Below, in pieces: positions 1 to 8,120 of a stretch of DNA of 64,000 nt (the stretch's first letter is position 1; the number at the start of each line of letters is the position of its first letter). Made by a program: the position numbers and the translations under genes. Location: positions 124,001-188,000 of the forward strand of contig NZ_LIXJ01000005.1 in NCBI RefSeq assembly GCF_001905795.1, written 5' to 3'. Origin of the DNA: Streptomyces sp. CB01580. Its GTDB lineage: Bacteria; Actinomycetota; Actinomycetes; Streptomycetales; Streptomycetaceae. The notes beneath the pieces were generated by a model. That model was not told the origin of the DNA, did no database searches, and saw only the letters and a program-made list of their open reading frames with translations.

Positions 1-194
1 TTTGTGTGGACTATTGACTGCTGAGAGTGTGGACCCTTGCCCGTTTGCCGTCAAGGGTTCACGCTCGCGACCTGGGGAGCCACCGCTGATCGCTTAGCAG
101 AAACCGACCTTGAGCTGCAGAGAAAACCGAATTTTGCGGCCGTCGGCGATGCGTTCCGGACATCACATGAGCCCTAGAATGCAGTCAGGGTTCC

Positions 195-208
195 ACAGAA
201 ACAGTCAA
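195..208 (+). promoter_or_regulatory. Candidate DeoR operator, copy 1
   Basis: The 14-mer ACAGAAACAGTCAA lies 16 bp before the GTG start of the DeoR gene and recurs exactly at 1262-1275, upstream of the RidA/HAD pair. A further CAGTCA at 182-187 stands 20 bp upstream of the CAGTCAA in this copy, and TTGACTG (its reverse complement) is near position 16. An AT-rich 14-mer repeated exactly in two promoter regions of GC-rich DNA is unlikely to be chance. Binding by the neighbouring DeoR protein is inferred. Confidence 0.5.
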
Positions 209-224
209 TCAGAGAGGGTCGGAC

Positions 225-986
225 GTGCTAGCAGCCGAGCGTCACCGCAGGATCGTCGCCGAGATCGCCCGGCTCAGATTCATCACGACCGACGACCTGA
301 CCAGCCTGCTGAGCGTCTCCCACGAGACGATCCGCAGGGACCTCGCCCTCCTTGAGCGCCGCGGCGAGCTGGCACGCGTCCACGGAGGCGCCACCGCCGT
401 CCAGTCCCCCGTCGGGGAGGAGGCATCCTTCAATGAACGCAGGGGCGCCTTCCTCGCCGAGAAGCAGGCCATCGGCCGAGCCGCAGCGGCCCTGATCGAA
501 CCCAACCAGACGGTCGTCATCGATGTCGGCACCACGGCTCTGGAGGTGGCCCGCGCCCTGCCCGCCGACCACGTCGGCGTCATCGCCACTCCCTCCCTGC
601 TCGTGGCCGCCGAAGTCAGCTCCCGCCCGCGCGTCGAGGTTCTGGTCAGCGGCGGGCGGCTGCGCGGAGGCGACCTGGCCTGCTCCAACGCCCAGACCGT
701 CGAGTTCTTCGACAACCTGCGCGCGGACGCGGTCTTCCTGGGCTCCGGAGGCATCGCCTCCTACGGCCTGACCGACTTCCACCTCGACGAAGTCGCGACG
801 AAGCGCGCCATGCTCGCCAACGCGTCCCACCGCTACGTACTCGCCGATTCCAGCAAGTTCGGACGCACGGCCGCCCACCGCGTCTGCGAACTCGACGGCT
901 TCGACACCCTCATCACCGACAGTCCCTGCCCGGACGACCTGAGCGACGCCCTCGACGCGGCGGGCGACAACATCGTCGTGGCCTGA
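225..986 (+). CDS. DeoR/GlpR family transcriptional regulator
   Basis: This 253-residue protein has the family's usual length. Residues about 5-58 form the DeoR-type winged helix-turn-helix (the recognition helix region reads VSHETIRRDL) and residues about 75-230 form the sugar-phosphate-sensing DeoRC domain with the VIDVGTTALEV segment. Members of the family are usually repressors of carbohydrate or nucleoside catabolism that respond to a phosphorylated sugar. The GTG at 225 is preceded by a GAGAGGG ribosome site. A 14-bp box sits directly upstream and again before the RidA-HAD pair, so self-regulation plus control of that pair is plausible. The effector cannot be told from sequence. Confidence 0.92.
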   Translation: MLAAERHRRIVAEIARLRFITTDDLTSLLSVSHETIRRDLALLERRGELARVHGGATAVQSPVGEEASFNERRGAFLAEKQAIGRAAAALIEPNQTVVIDVGTTALEVARALPADHVGVIATPSLLVAAEVSSRPRVEVLVSGGRLRGGDLACSNAQTVEFFDNLRADAVFLGSGGIASYGLTDFHLDEVATKRAMLANASHRYVLADSSKFGRTAAHRVCELDGFDTLITDSPCPDDLSDALDAAGDNIVVA

Positions 987-1312
987 GGAACCGTGGCCCG
1001 AAGGACCGTGTCCCGAAGAACCGTCGCGGCCCGAGGGCAGGGCAGCCGACCCCGTTTCCTTCAGCATCGGCAGATCCCTCGACGTCGGCAGATCTCCCGG
1101 CATCGGAAGATCCCTTGCCTCTGGCGCGGCGGGGGGCGCACGCACGCGAGGAGCAGCGCGAGGAATCCCGCCGTTCCGCCGCGGCCGTGCAGACGATCCA
1201 CCGACGCCTCCCACCTGGACCTCCTCTTGACTCCCTCCTGCCACCGCGTTCACAATCGCAGACAGAAACAGTCAACTTTCCACATGTTCGGGCATCGGAG
1301 CGGCGACGCGTC
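987..1312. other. Intergenic region with low-complexity direct repeats
   Basis: No convincing gene is present. Near 990-1030 short units of the type CCGAAGRACCGT recur, and near 1075-1115 GGCAGATC/GGAAGATCCC units recur. The only informative element is the 14-bp box at 1262-1275. Open frames here are shadows caused by GC bias. Confidence 0.5.
1262..1275 (+). promoter_or_regulatory. Candidate DeoR operator, copy 2
   Basis: Exact second copy of ACAGAAACAGTCAA, 37 bp before the ATG at 1313 of the RidA-like frame. It links the RidA-HAD transcription unit with the upstream DeoR gene, which carries the same box. Function is inferred from position and exact repetition only. Confidence 0.5.
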
Positions 1313-1741
1313 ATGACAAGATCGAGACGCCGCAACCGGCCTTCTATTACCGGACGAACCACTGCAGCCGCCCCGCGCGGGAGTGAGGGACGGCTCCAGC
1401 TCTCCACCGGAACCGAGGGACCCCCTGTCCCGGCGCGGGAACATCTCTCGGGGTCCCCCCGCGAGCCTGTGCTCGGGTGCTCCCGGGCCGCCCGCGTCGG
1501 GAACCAGGTCTTCGCCGCCGACATGACGGCCGGGGCCGCCGACGGGGCCGCCGAATATGCCGAGGCAGCAGCGCGGGCGCGCGAGATCCTCGGCCGCATC
1601 GACGCCGGCTTAGACCCGATGAGCGCCGTCCACGGCGTTGGCTTCCGCGACGTCCTCCCTGATACGGCGGTCGTCGAGGTGGGCGTGCTCGCTGCCGCAG
1701 ACCCTCTCGTCGAGACGAAAGCCGACACCCTCCCACAGTGA
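1313..1741 (+). pseudogene. RidA/YjgF family gene with internal deletion
   Basis: The frame carries the typical RidA opening (LSGSPREPVLGCSRAARVGN, then VFAADMTAG) and the typical end (FRDVLPDTAVVEVGVL, then ADPLVETKADT). The central part, which normally holds the RTRVYVTD-like strand and helix, is absent: the RidA-like part is about 98 residues instead of about 125. RidA proteins remove reactive enamine/imine intermediates. No start codon with a ribosome site lies just before the conserved opening; ATG 1313 is the nearest plausible one. A TTA leucine codon at 1610-1612 would make translation depend on the bldA tRNA if the host is Streptomyces. The stop overlaps the GTG of the HAD gene by four bases. 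It may be a decaying gene or a shortened variant. Confidence 0.55.
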
Positions 1742-2394
1742 ACCCGACCGAGAACATCACCTCGATCTTCGACCTCGACGGCGTCCTGACCAGCGACGAC
1801 ACATTGTCGTCACTGGTCAGATCCCGTCTGGCAGCTCGTCCTCTCCGGTTCGCCGCTGCGCTCCCACCGTTCCTGCTCGCCTCGGCCGCACCACCGGACG
1901 GCACGCTGAGGCCCGCGATGAACCGGGCGATCGTAGCCTTGGCGCTGCGCGGAATGACCCGCGGCCAGTACGAGGAGCTGGCCGCCGCGACGGGCCGGAC
2001 CATGGCGGCCCGGACAGCGGTCGGGCAGGCCGTGACCAGGTGCCTGCGCGCCCTCGACGAGGGTCCGACAGTCGTGGCGACAGCCTCGGAGGAGAACCTC
2101 GCGCGTGCGTTTCTGGACGGTGTCGGCTTGCACGGCATCCCCTTGGCCGCTTCCCGGCTCGACTTCACCCCACGAGGGCCTCGACTCGTCGCGCACAACG
2201 TGGGCGAAGCAAAGGTCGATGCCGTCCGAGCGCTGGGGTTCGCCCCCGAGGAAGCGGTCCTGTACACCGACTCGGCCAGCGACCTCCCGCTCGCCCGTGT
2301 CGCCCGCCGGACCGTCACCGTCAACGCCGCCCGTCGCTCGATCGCGAAGCTCACCGGCGCCTCCGCGGACATCCGTCACGAGCGCTGGCGCTGA
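1738..2394 (+). CDS. HAD-superfamily (SerB-like, class IB) phosphatase
   Basis: The 218-residue protein shows the HAD motifs in order: motif I FDLDGVLT with Asp12 and Asp14, motif II VVATAS near residue 105, the lysine in GEAKVDAV and motif IV LYTDSASDLPL. The alpha-helical cap between motifs I and II fits the IB group (phosphoserine-phosphatase-like enzymes). In motif I the usual final Thr/Val position is Val then Leu-Thr, as in many actinobacterial members. It is translationally coupled to the RidA-like frame (GTGA overlap), so the two probably formed one operon under the box at 1262. The substrate is unknown. Confidence 0.85.
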   Translation: MNPTENITSIFDLDGVLTSDDTLSSLVRSRLAARPLRFAAALPPFLLASAAPPDGTLRPAMNRAIVALALRGMTRGQYEELAAATGRTMAARTAVGQAVTRCLRALDEGPTVVATASEENLARAFLDGVGLHGIPLAASRLDFTPRGPRLVAHNVGEAKVDAVRALGFAPEEAVLYTDSASDLPLARVARRTVTVNAARRSIAKLTGASADIRHERWR

Positions 2395-2582
2395 GACGGC
2401 ACGAGCTGCCCCAGGCGGTCCCCTTCCACGACGGACGAGCACCCAGGCGTGGAGCAGCCGGTCACCGGACTCCGCGACGGCCAGGGCCGCGGTCCAAAAC
2501 GCTCAGGCCATCCGGTGGGGCGGTACGCAAGGGGCCGTGCCGCCCCACCGGCACGTTCGGTCAGAAATGCGGAGTCGGACCG

Positions 2583-4460
2583 CTACGGTCGGTCGTCTTC
2601 ATGGCCGCAGGCCCGGTGCCGTCCGCCGTGCACCGCCGCGCTCGCCGACGGGCGCGGAGCGGTGGTGGCCCGGTCGAGTCGCGCGGCCGCGGCCCGTCCC
2701 GCCGACGAGTGCGCGTCGTGGACGACCCGGCCGCCCACCAGGGTCAGCTCCACACGGGTGTCGCTGATGTCGGCCACAGGGCATTTCGTCACATCGCGGT
2801 CGAGAACGATCAGGTCCGCCGCCAGCCCGGGGCGGACGGTTCCCGTGAGCCGGTCCATGCGCAGCTGCCATGCCGTGCCGTGCGTGTGCATCCGCAGCGT
2901 CGACGTACGGCTCAGCCCCTCCAGCTCCCGGTGGAGCGGCCCCTCGCCCTCCGCGCCCGTGCGGTCGATCGCCGTACGGATCTGGTTCCACGTCTGGAGC
3001 GGGTCCACCGGCCAGTCCGAACCGCCCGAGAGCCGGGCCCCGTGCCGCTCCAGGGAGCGGGCGGGGTACATCCATCGGTGCCGCTCGGGCCCGATGTACG
3101 GCAGCAGCGCCTCCATCGTCCACGTGTCCTGTGCGGCCCACTGGAGCTGCATGCAGGCCACGACGTCCAGCGCGGCGAACCGCCTCAGATCCGCCGGGTC
3201 CACCAACTGGAGGTGAGCGATGGTGTTCCGGGCACCACGCAGCCCGGTCGTGCGCCGGGCGTACGCGTACCCGTCGAGCGCCGTACGCACCGCGCGATCG
3301 CCGAGCCCATGAGCGTGCATCTGCCAGCCGGCCCGGTTGAAGACCTCGGTCAGCCGCCCGTATTCCTGTCCGGTGGCGTACAGCTCACCGCGGTTGTCGG
3401 TCGGGTGTCCGGAACCGTCCAGATAGGGTTCCAAAAGCGCCGCCGTCTGCGCCGGGTACTCGATCACCCCGTCGAGGAACACCTTGATCGTCCCGAACCG
3501 CAGCCCGGGTACGTCACGGAAGGAGTGCCGCAGCCCGCGCGCATGGGCAAGGGCGGCTTTCGGATCCTTCACCAGGTCTGCGTCGATCCTGATCGCGGGG
3601 ACGATCCGCTGCGGCAACGACCCCGCGTCCGCCAGGGCCTGATAGAGCGCCAGCTCGCTCTGCCCGACCAGCGCGTCCATCATGGTCGTCACGCCGCAAG
3701 CCGCTGCCTGGGCGAGGACCCGGGCGCAGGCGGCGACCAGTTCGGCCTTGCCGGGCTCCGGAATGTGACGGGTCACCAGCGGCTGGGCGTCGTCCTTGAG
3801 CACTCCGCTGGGCTGCCCGTCCGGCCCCTTCACGATCTTTCCGCCCACAGGATCGGGGGTCGCCGCCGTGATTCCGGCGATCTCCAGGGCACGGGCGTTG
3901 ACCCAGATGTTGTGGCCGTCGCCCCCGATGAGCGCGACCGGGCGGCGCGTGGGAAGGGCGTCGAGCAGCGAGTGGTGAGGGAGGGTGCCGTGCGGCAGCA
4001 GACCGATCGGGTTCCAGTCCGAGACCACCAGCCAGCCCTCGGGTTCCTGGCCCGGCGTGTCCTGGAGAAATCCGGTGAGGATCGCCACGAGTTCCTCGGC
4101 GGTCGTCTCGGCACCCTCCAGGGAGGGGCGCAGTGAGCGGTCGCCCGCGGAGAGGGGATGCACATGGCCGTCGTGGATGCCGCTCATCACGGTCGCCCCG
4201 CGCGCGTCGACGATCTCGGTGCCACGTCCGGCGAGGCGGCGCAGGTCGCGGCCCCGGCCGGTGGCGAGAATCCGGCCGTCGTGCCCGACGGCCACGGCCT
4301 CGACGGGGCGGGCACCGGGAAGTCCGGTGAACACCTGTGCGTTGTGGACGATCAGGGCGGCGGCGCTCCGCTGGGCGGCGGCCGCGGGGCCGGCCGCCGC
4401 ACCCACCAGTCCGGCCGCACCCGCGGCAAGCACGGTCCGCCGGGCGAGAGAAGAAGTCAT
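2583..4460 (-). CDS. Tat-exported YtcJ-like metal-dependent amidohydrolase
   Basis: The protein (625 residues from the ATG at 4460) opens with a twin-arginine signal: SLARRTVLAAGAAGLVGAA, then an Ala-rich cleavage region near residue 30. The rest is an amidohydrolase-3 (YtcJ) fold: an N-terminal beta sandwich, the metal-binding HVHP motif, WLVVSDWNP, HAHGLGDRA and a C-terminal SGGSDWPVDP containing the catalytic Asp region. YtcJ relatives hydrolyse amide, formamide or cyclic C-N bonds, but substrates are rarely known. The ATG has GGAG six bases upstream; the GTG at 4466 overlaps that site and is less likely. It is transcribed divergently from a LacI regulator, its likely controller. A second YtcJ-like gene occurs at 25789. 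Confidence 0.88.
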   Translation of the reverse strand: MTSSLARRTVLAAGAAGLVGAAAGPAAAAQRSAAALIVHNAQVFTGLPGARPVEAVAVGHDGRILATGRGRDLRRLAGRGTEIVDARGATVMSGIHDGHVHPLSAGDRSLRPSLEGAETTAEELVAILTGFLQDTPGQEPEGWLVVSDWNPIGLLPHGTLPHHSLLDALPTRRPVALIGGDGHNIWVNARALEIAGITAATPDPVGGKIVKGPDGQPSGVLKDDAQPLVTRHIPEPGKAELVAACARVLAQAAACGVTTMMDALVGQSELALYQALADAGSLPQRIVPAIRIDADLVKDPKAALAHARGLRHSFRDVPGLRFGTIKVFLDGVIEYPAQTAALLEPYLDGSGHPTDNRGELYATGQEYGRLTEVFNRAGWQMHAHGLGDRAVRTALDGYAYARRTTGLRGARNTIAHLQLVDPADLRRFAALDVVACMQLQWAAQDTWTMEALLPYIGPERHRWMYPARSLERHGARLSGGSDWPVDPLQTWNQIRTAIDRTGAEGEGPLHRELEGLSRTSTLRMHTHGTAWQLRMDRLTGTVRPGLAADLIVLDRDVTKCPVADISDTRVELTLVGGRVVHDAHSSAGRAAAARLDRATTAPRPSASAAVHGGRHRACGHEDDRP

Positions 4461-4510
4461 GGCCACTCCAAGGGTTGGGCTGCATTCGCTGTGGCCGGAC
4501 CCTCTTTGAT

Positions 4511-4540
4511 TAACGCCGTAACCAGAACCCGTTCGGAACG
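4511..4540. promoter_or_regulatory. Candidate LacI operator region
   Basis: The 102-bp divergent intergenic region contains CGTTCGGAACG at 4530-4540, a perfect 5-1-5 inverted repeat, and TTAACGCCGTAA at 4511-4521, a near-palindrome. Both lie between the amidohydrolase and LacI starts, as expected for a LacI-family repressor controlling itself and its neighbour. Confidence 0.4.
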
Positions 4541-4562
4541 ACTGAATCCGTAGGATGACGCC

Positions 4563-5582
4563 ATGTCAGGGCCCACTCTCGCAGATGTGGCACGCGCCGC
4601 AGAGGTCTCCACCGCCACCGTCTCGCACGCTCTCAACGGAACAGGCCGGCTCGCCGACTCCACGCGCCGCCGGGTCCGCGAGGTGGCCATCGCGCTCGGC
4701 TACGGCGCACAGCGAGCCCCGCGGGCCGAGAAAACCCTGGGCGTGGCCGTCACCACCTATGCCGGATCGGCCTGGAACTTCCTCGATGTCCCGTACTTCG
4801 CCCAACTCCTCACTGTTGCCACGGCCACCGCGCACGCCCACGGCTACGCCCTGACCATCCTCCCCGCCACCTGCGGGGCCGAGACGCCCTGGCACACCCT
4901 CACCGTGGACGGCATGCTGCTCCTCGACAGCCCCACGGACGACCCGGTACTGCGTGCGCTGCGCGCCCGGGGCATCCCGCTCGTCTTCGACGGCCGACCC
5001 GTCGATCCGAGGCCCGGGGACATCTGGGTCGACAACGACCACATCGCCACCACCCGCGAGGTCCTCGGCCACCTGACCGCCTCGGGCGCCCGACGGATCG
5101 CCCTGCACGCCGGATACGGCGACGAGCACTACACCCGGACCGTGACCCGCTCCTACCAGCAGTGGTGCCACGAAAACGCCCGGACTCCGCTGGTCCTCAC
5201 CTTCGACCCGTACGACACCTCGGGCCACGGCTTCGACGCCGTCTTCGCCGCCCGCGCCTGCGACGCGGTCTACACGGTCTACGATCCCGGCGGTCGCCAG
5301 GTCCTGGCCGCAGCGGCTCGCCACGGCCTGCGGATCCCCGACGACCTCCTCCTCGTCTGCGCCAGCGAGGACCGGGCCTACGCCGAGAGCGATCCACCGG
5401 TGAGCACCGTGACTCTGCACCCCGCGACGATCGCCGAGACCGCGGTGACGGCCCTGGTCTCCCGCCTGTCTTCCACCGCCCCGCCGCCGCCCCTCGGCGC
5501 CCTGACCGTCCCGGCGGTCCTCCACCCCCGCCGCTCCTCACTCCGCCGGGCCCGGTCCGGCTGCACTCGGCCGGGAGGTTGA
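4563..5582 (+). CDS. LacI family transcriptional regulator
   Basis: This 339-residue regulator has the LacI architecture: helix-turn-helix at residues about 4-24 (TLADVARAAEVSTATVSHAL) with a following hinge helix, then a periplasmic-binding-protein-like sensor domain from about residue 60 (GVAVTTYAG...), including the late VDNDHIATTREV and LLVCASEDRAY segments. The ATG start is 102 bp from the divergent amidohydrolase start; control of that gene is likely. The sensor ligand, normally a sugar, cannot be assigned. The last 20 residues (Arg/Pro-rich) look like a non-conserved extension. Confidence 0.93.
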   Translation: MSGPTLADVARAAEVSTATVSHALNGTGRLADSTRRRVREVAIALGYGAQRAPRAEKTLGVAVTTYAGSAWNFLDVPYFAQLLTVATATAHAHGYALTILPATCGAETPWHTLTVDGMLLLDSPTDDPVLRALRARGIPLVFDGRPVDPRPGDIWVDNDHIATTREVLGHLTASGARRIALHAGYGDEHYTRTVTRSYQQWCHENARTPLVLTFDPYDTSGHGFDAVFAARACDAVYTVYDPGGRQVLAAAARHGLRIPDDLLLVCASEDRAYAESDPPVSTVTLHPATIAETAVTALVSRLSSTAPPPPLGALTVPAVLHPRRSSLRRARSGCTRPGG

Positions 5583-5889
5583 CACGCGTTCCTGCCGGTT
5601 GTTGATCACGAGGTCGCGACCGCCCCTCAGCGACCGGTCGGCCCAGGGATCTGTTCGGGGGGTGCTGCGCGCCCCGGGTCCGATGCGGCGTCGCTCAGGC
5701 TGAGGTGGCGGGGAACGCTGAGGTGGCGGGGAACGCAGGCCCCATCCGACATCGCCGCGGATGCCGTGGCCGAGGTCGTCGAGGTGATGGCGCAGGCTGG
5801 GAGTCCCCTGCTCGTCCGCGAAGGCGTCAGCCGCACCGGCGGCGGACAGCCGGTGCCGTACGCACGCACAGTGAGTCATGTGTTTCCGA
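5583..5889. other. Intergenic region with an 18-bp tandem repeat
   Basis: Between the convergent LacI and LysE genes. It contains a perfect tandem duplication of GCTGAGGTGGCGGGGAAC at 5699-5716 and 5717-5734. No recognisable gene or clean terminator was found; open frames on both strands lack known motifs. Confidence 0.5.
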
Positions 5890-6549
5890 TCAGGCGACCA
5901 GCGGTGCCGCCATCCAGACGGCAACTCCGATCAAGGTGGAGGCGAACAGGTAATCGATGCATCTCTTCGACCGCTCACTGCGGAACAGTGCGGTGAGCGC
6001 TCGGCCGCCAAGTGCCCAGACGATGAAGGCAACGAGGTTGTTCACGGTGAAGACGGCCGTGATCACCAGCACCGCGGTGACGCCCTCGTCGGCGGACGGC
6101 GTGAGGAACTGCGCGCACATCATCGCGATGATGTAGTACGCCTTGGGGTTCAGCAGCAGGACGATCGCACCGGCCCAGAACCCGATCCGCTGCTTCCCGA
6201 CGGGTGCGGCATCCGCCGCCTCCCCTCCCTTCGACCGGGCGGCACGAATGAACGCCACCGCCAACCACAGCACGTAGAGGCTCCCGACCGCGCTGAGCAC
6301 CTTCGCGAGCACGGGATGCTCCAGGACGGTGACCCCCATCCCGATCCCGATCACCGTGGTCACAGCGAACGTCGCGACGTGGTACCCGGCGAGCGCCGGA
6401 ACGGCGGCGCGCAGCCCGTGCGATGCGCCGATCGCCGCGAAGAACGCGTTTCCGGGGCCCGGACTGTACGCGAGCGGGAACAGGAAGACGACGAGCGCGA
6501 CGAGCATGTCAGCGCTCACCGCCGATATCAGGTCGGTTGAAAGGTTCAC
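5890..6549 (-). CDS. LysE/RhtB family amino-acid exporter
   Basis: The 219-residue membrane protein matches the LysE/RhtB family: about six hydrophobic helices, the conserved SPGPGNAFF motif near residue 30, the ASHGLRAA loop after it, and the LLLNPKAYYI segment in the middle helix. Such carriers export amino acids or their analogues by proton exchange. The GTG at 6549 has only a weak AAAG ribosome site; the internal Met at residue 15 is too far into helix 1 to be preferred. It is transcribed away from the TetR gene, with a TetR-like palindrome in between. Confidence 0.9.
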   Translation of the reverse strand: MNLSTDLISAVSADMLVALVVFLFPLAYSPGPGNAFFAAIGASHGLRAAVPALAGYHVATFAVTTVIGIGMGVTVLEHPVLAKVLSAVGSLYVLWLAVAFIRAARSKGGEAADAAPVGKQRIGFWAGAIVLLLNPKAYYIIAMMCAQFLTPSADEGVTAVLVITAVFTVNNLVAFIVWALGGRALTALFRSERSKRCIDYLFASTLIGVAVWMAAPLVA

Positions 6550-6995
6550 ACACCGAGCTTTCAGAACCGCCGCCGCTCGCGCTGGCGGAAGTCAGACATC
6601 GCACCACAACAACACCGGGCCGCTCCATGCCCCGCTCAAGGTCGAGCTCCGCGTCCATCGACACCGGGACCGTGGCGGCCCTCGGCTCTATTCCCTGGCG
6701 TAGATCCGGTCCGCCGCGCTGCCGGGACTCCCGGGGCGATGTCGGCGACGAGAAGGGGAGCGCTCAAAAGGCGCGACGCACCCGCTCGCCCGGTCGGATG
6801 CCGTGCTCGCGCAGCGGGACGATCAACGGTCCGCAACCCCTTGCATGTTCTATGCCATACACCCTGACTTACTGTCCAGTAGCCCCTCCAGGGGCGTCTC
6901 GTACCGGAGTTGGGGGAGGCGGTTCTCGGTATGGCCCATCGTGCTGTCGGAAGCCGGGCGGCCGTGCGCCGCGCACCCGCAGGGCCGGTGGTCCC
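6550..6995. other. Divergent intergenic region between LysE and TetR genes
   Basis: No complete gene is seen. It holds the TACTG-TC-CAGTA palindrome (6870-6881). On the minus strand around 6765-6830 a short frame ends PLIVPLREHGIRPGERVRRAF, which looks like the tail of a lost gene, but no family could be named. Confidence 0.4.
6870..6881. promoter_or_regulatory. Candidate TetR operator
   Basis: TACTGTCCAGTA is a perfect 5-2-5 inverted repeat, of the length and AT content usual for TetR-family half-site pairs. It lies 114 bp before the TetR start at 6996 and between that gene and the divergent LysE exporter, so it could serve both. Confidence 0.45.
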
Positions 6996-7601
6996 ATGAG
7001 CCCGCGCAAGAGCGACAACCGTGAGCGGATGGTCCTCAGTGCTGCGGAGTTGCTGCGGGAGTACGGCGCAGGCGCGACGAGTATCGACCGGGTGCTGGCA
7101 CACAGCGGCGCCCCTCGGGGCTCGGTCTACCACCACTTCCCCGGCGGGCGGGCGCAGTTGATCGACGAGGCGGTGTCGCTCGCCGGTGCCTTCGTCTCCG
7201 GCCTGATCGACGCGGCCACGCAGGCCGATGACCCCGTGGAGGCGGTCGACGCGTTCTTCGGGCTGTGGCGCGAGCGGCTGGTGGAGAGCGATTTCCGGGC
7301 CGGATGCCCGATCGTGGCAGTGGCCGTGGAGACCAACGACGAAGCCCCGCACCTGGCCCGCTCCGCAGCTGCGGTGTTCGCCCGCTGGCAGGAGGCGCTG
7401 GCGGCCCTGTTCGTCCGGCACGGCCTGCCCGAGCAGCGAGGAAAGCGGCTCGCCGCCTTCGTCATCGCCGCGGTCGAGGGCGCAGTGATCATGTGCCGCG
7501 CCGAACAGAGCACCGCCGCACTGGAGGCGGCCGCCGCCGAGATCCACGACCTCTTGATCCACGCACTGCGAAACCGGCCCGAGCCCGTCCCCGGGCCGTG
7601 A
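6996..7601 (+). CDS. TetR/AcrR family regulator
   Basis: A 201-residue protein with an N-terminal TetR helix-turn-helix at residues about 8-55 (GATSIDRVLAHSGAPRGSVY followed by HHFPGGRAQLI) and a C-terminal all-helical ligand domain with RAGCPIVAVAVE and a VEGAVIMCRAEQS segment, typical of the LmrA/YxaF subgroup that controls multidrug exporters. ATG 6996 follows a GC-rich leader; the same frame is open far upstream, but the HTH begins right after this Met. The divergent LysE exporter is the obvious candidate target. The inducer is unknown. Confidence 0.9.
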   Translation: MSPRKSDNRERMVLSAAELLREYGAGATSIDRVLAHSGAPRGSVYHHFPGGRAQLIDEAVSLAGAFVSGLIDAATQADDPVEAVDAFFGLWRERLVESDFRAGCPIVAVAVETNDEAPHLARSAAAVFARWQEALAALFVRHGLPEQRGKRLAAFVIAAVEGAVIMCRAEQSTAALEAAAAEIHDLLIHALRNRPEPVPGP

Positions 7602-8120
7602 TCAGTCCACCACCTCGTCCGACCCCACCGTGAGGGAGCCGACGCGAACAAGGCCGACGACACCCTCGGCACCATCAAGGCCCGCATGTACGCGCCCGCG
7701 CTCGCCGCCCTGCGCGACACAACGGCCCCGCTCGGCTGACGGGCCGCCGTACACGGCGATCCGGCCCGCCCCGGCGCCCTCCACCGCGCGCCGGGCGGCC
7801 ACCGCCCCGTTCAGGGCGCAGAGCCGACCAGGAGACGACGCGATGCCGGCCGACCTGCCCACCTGGCGGCGATCGGACGCGAGCGTCGTCCGCGAGTTCG
7901 CCTTCCGCGCCGGACACATGCAGCACGGTCGCGGCGTCGGTTCCGCCTGCCCGCACTTCTTCGCCCCCGTGCAATGACGGGAAAGGAGCCCTGGTTACAG
8001 GACCGACACAATTCCGCGCGCCGCCCGATGTACGGCCACAACCGCCCGGATGCGCTCCCCGCCGAAGGTGAGGGGGTGTGCGCGGCCTGTCGCGCACATG
8101 TCCTGGAGAGGTGGTTGCTG
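7602..8120. other. Intergenic region with possible coding remnants
   Basis: No complete gene was supported. The plus-strand segment 7641-7739 reads DANKADDTLGTIKARMYAP, then ALAALRD, and stops; it looks like the C-terminus of a lost gene but could not be named. A second short frame starts at ATG 7842 (PADLPTWRRSDASVV). The D,D-carboxypeptidase frame is open from 7974, but its true start is placed at 8121. Confidence 0.35.

Noticed and set aside
7630..7977. 115-codon ORF before the carboxypeptidase
   Set aside because: No ribosome site or motif, low-complexity composition; kept only as part of the gap description.
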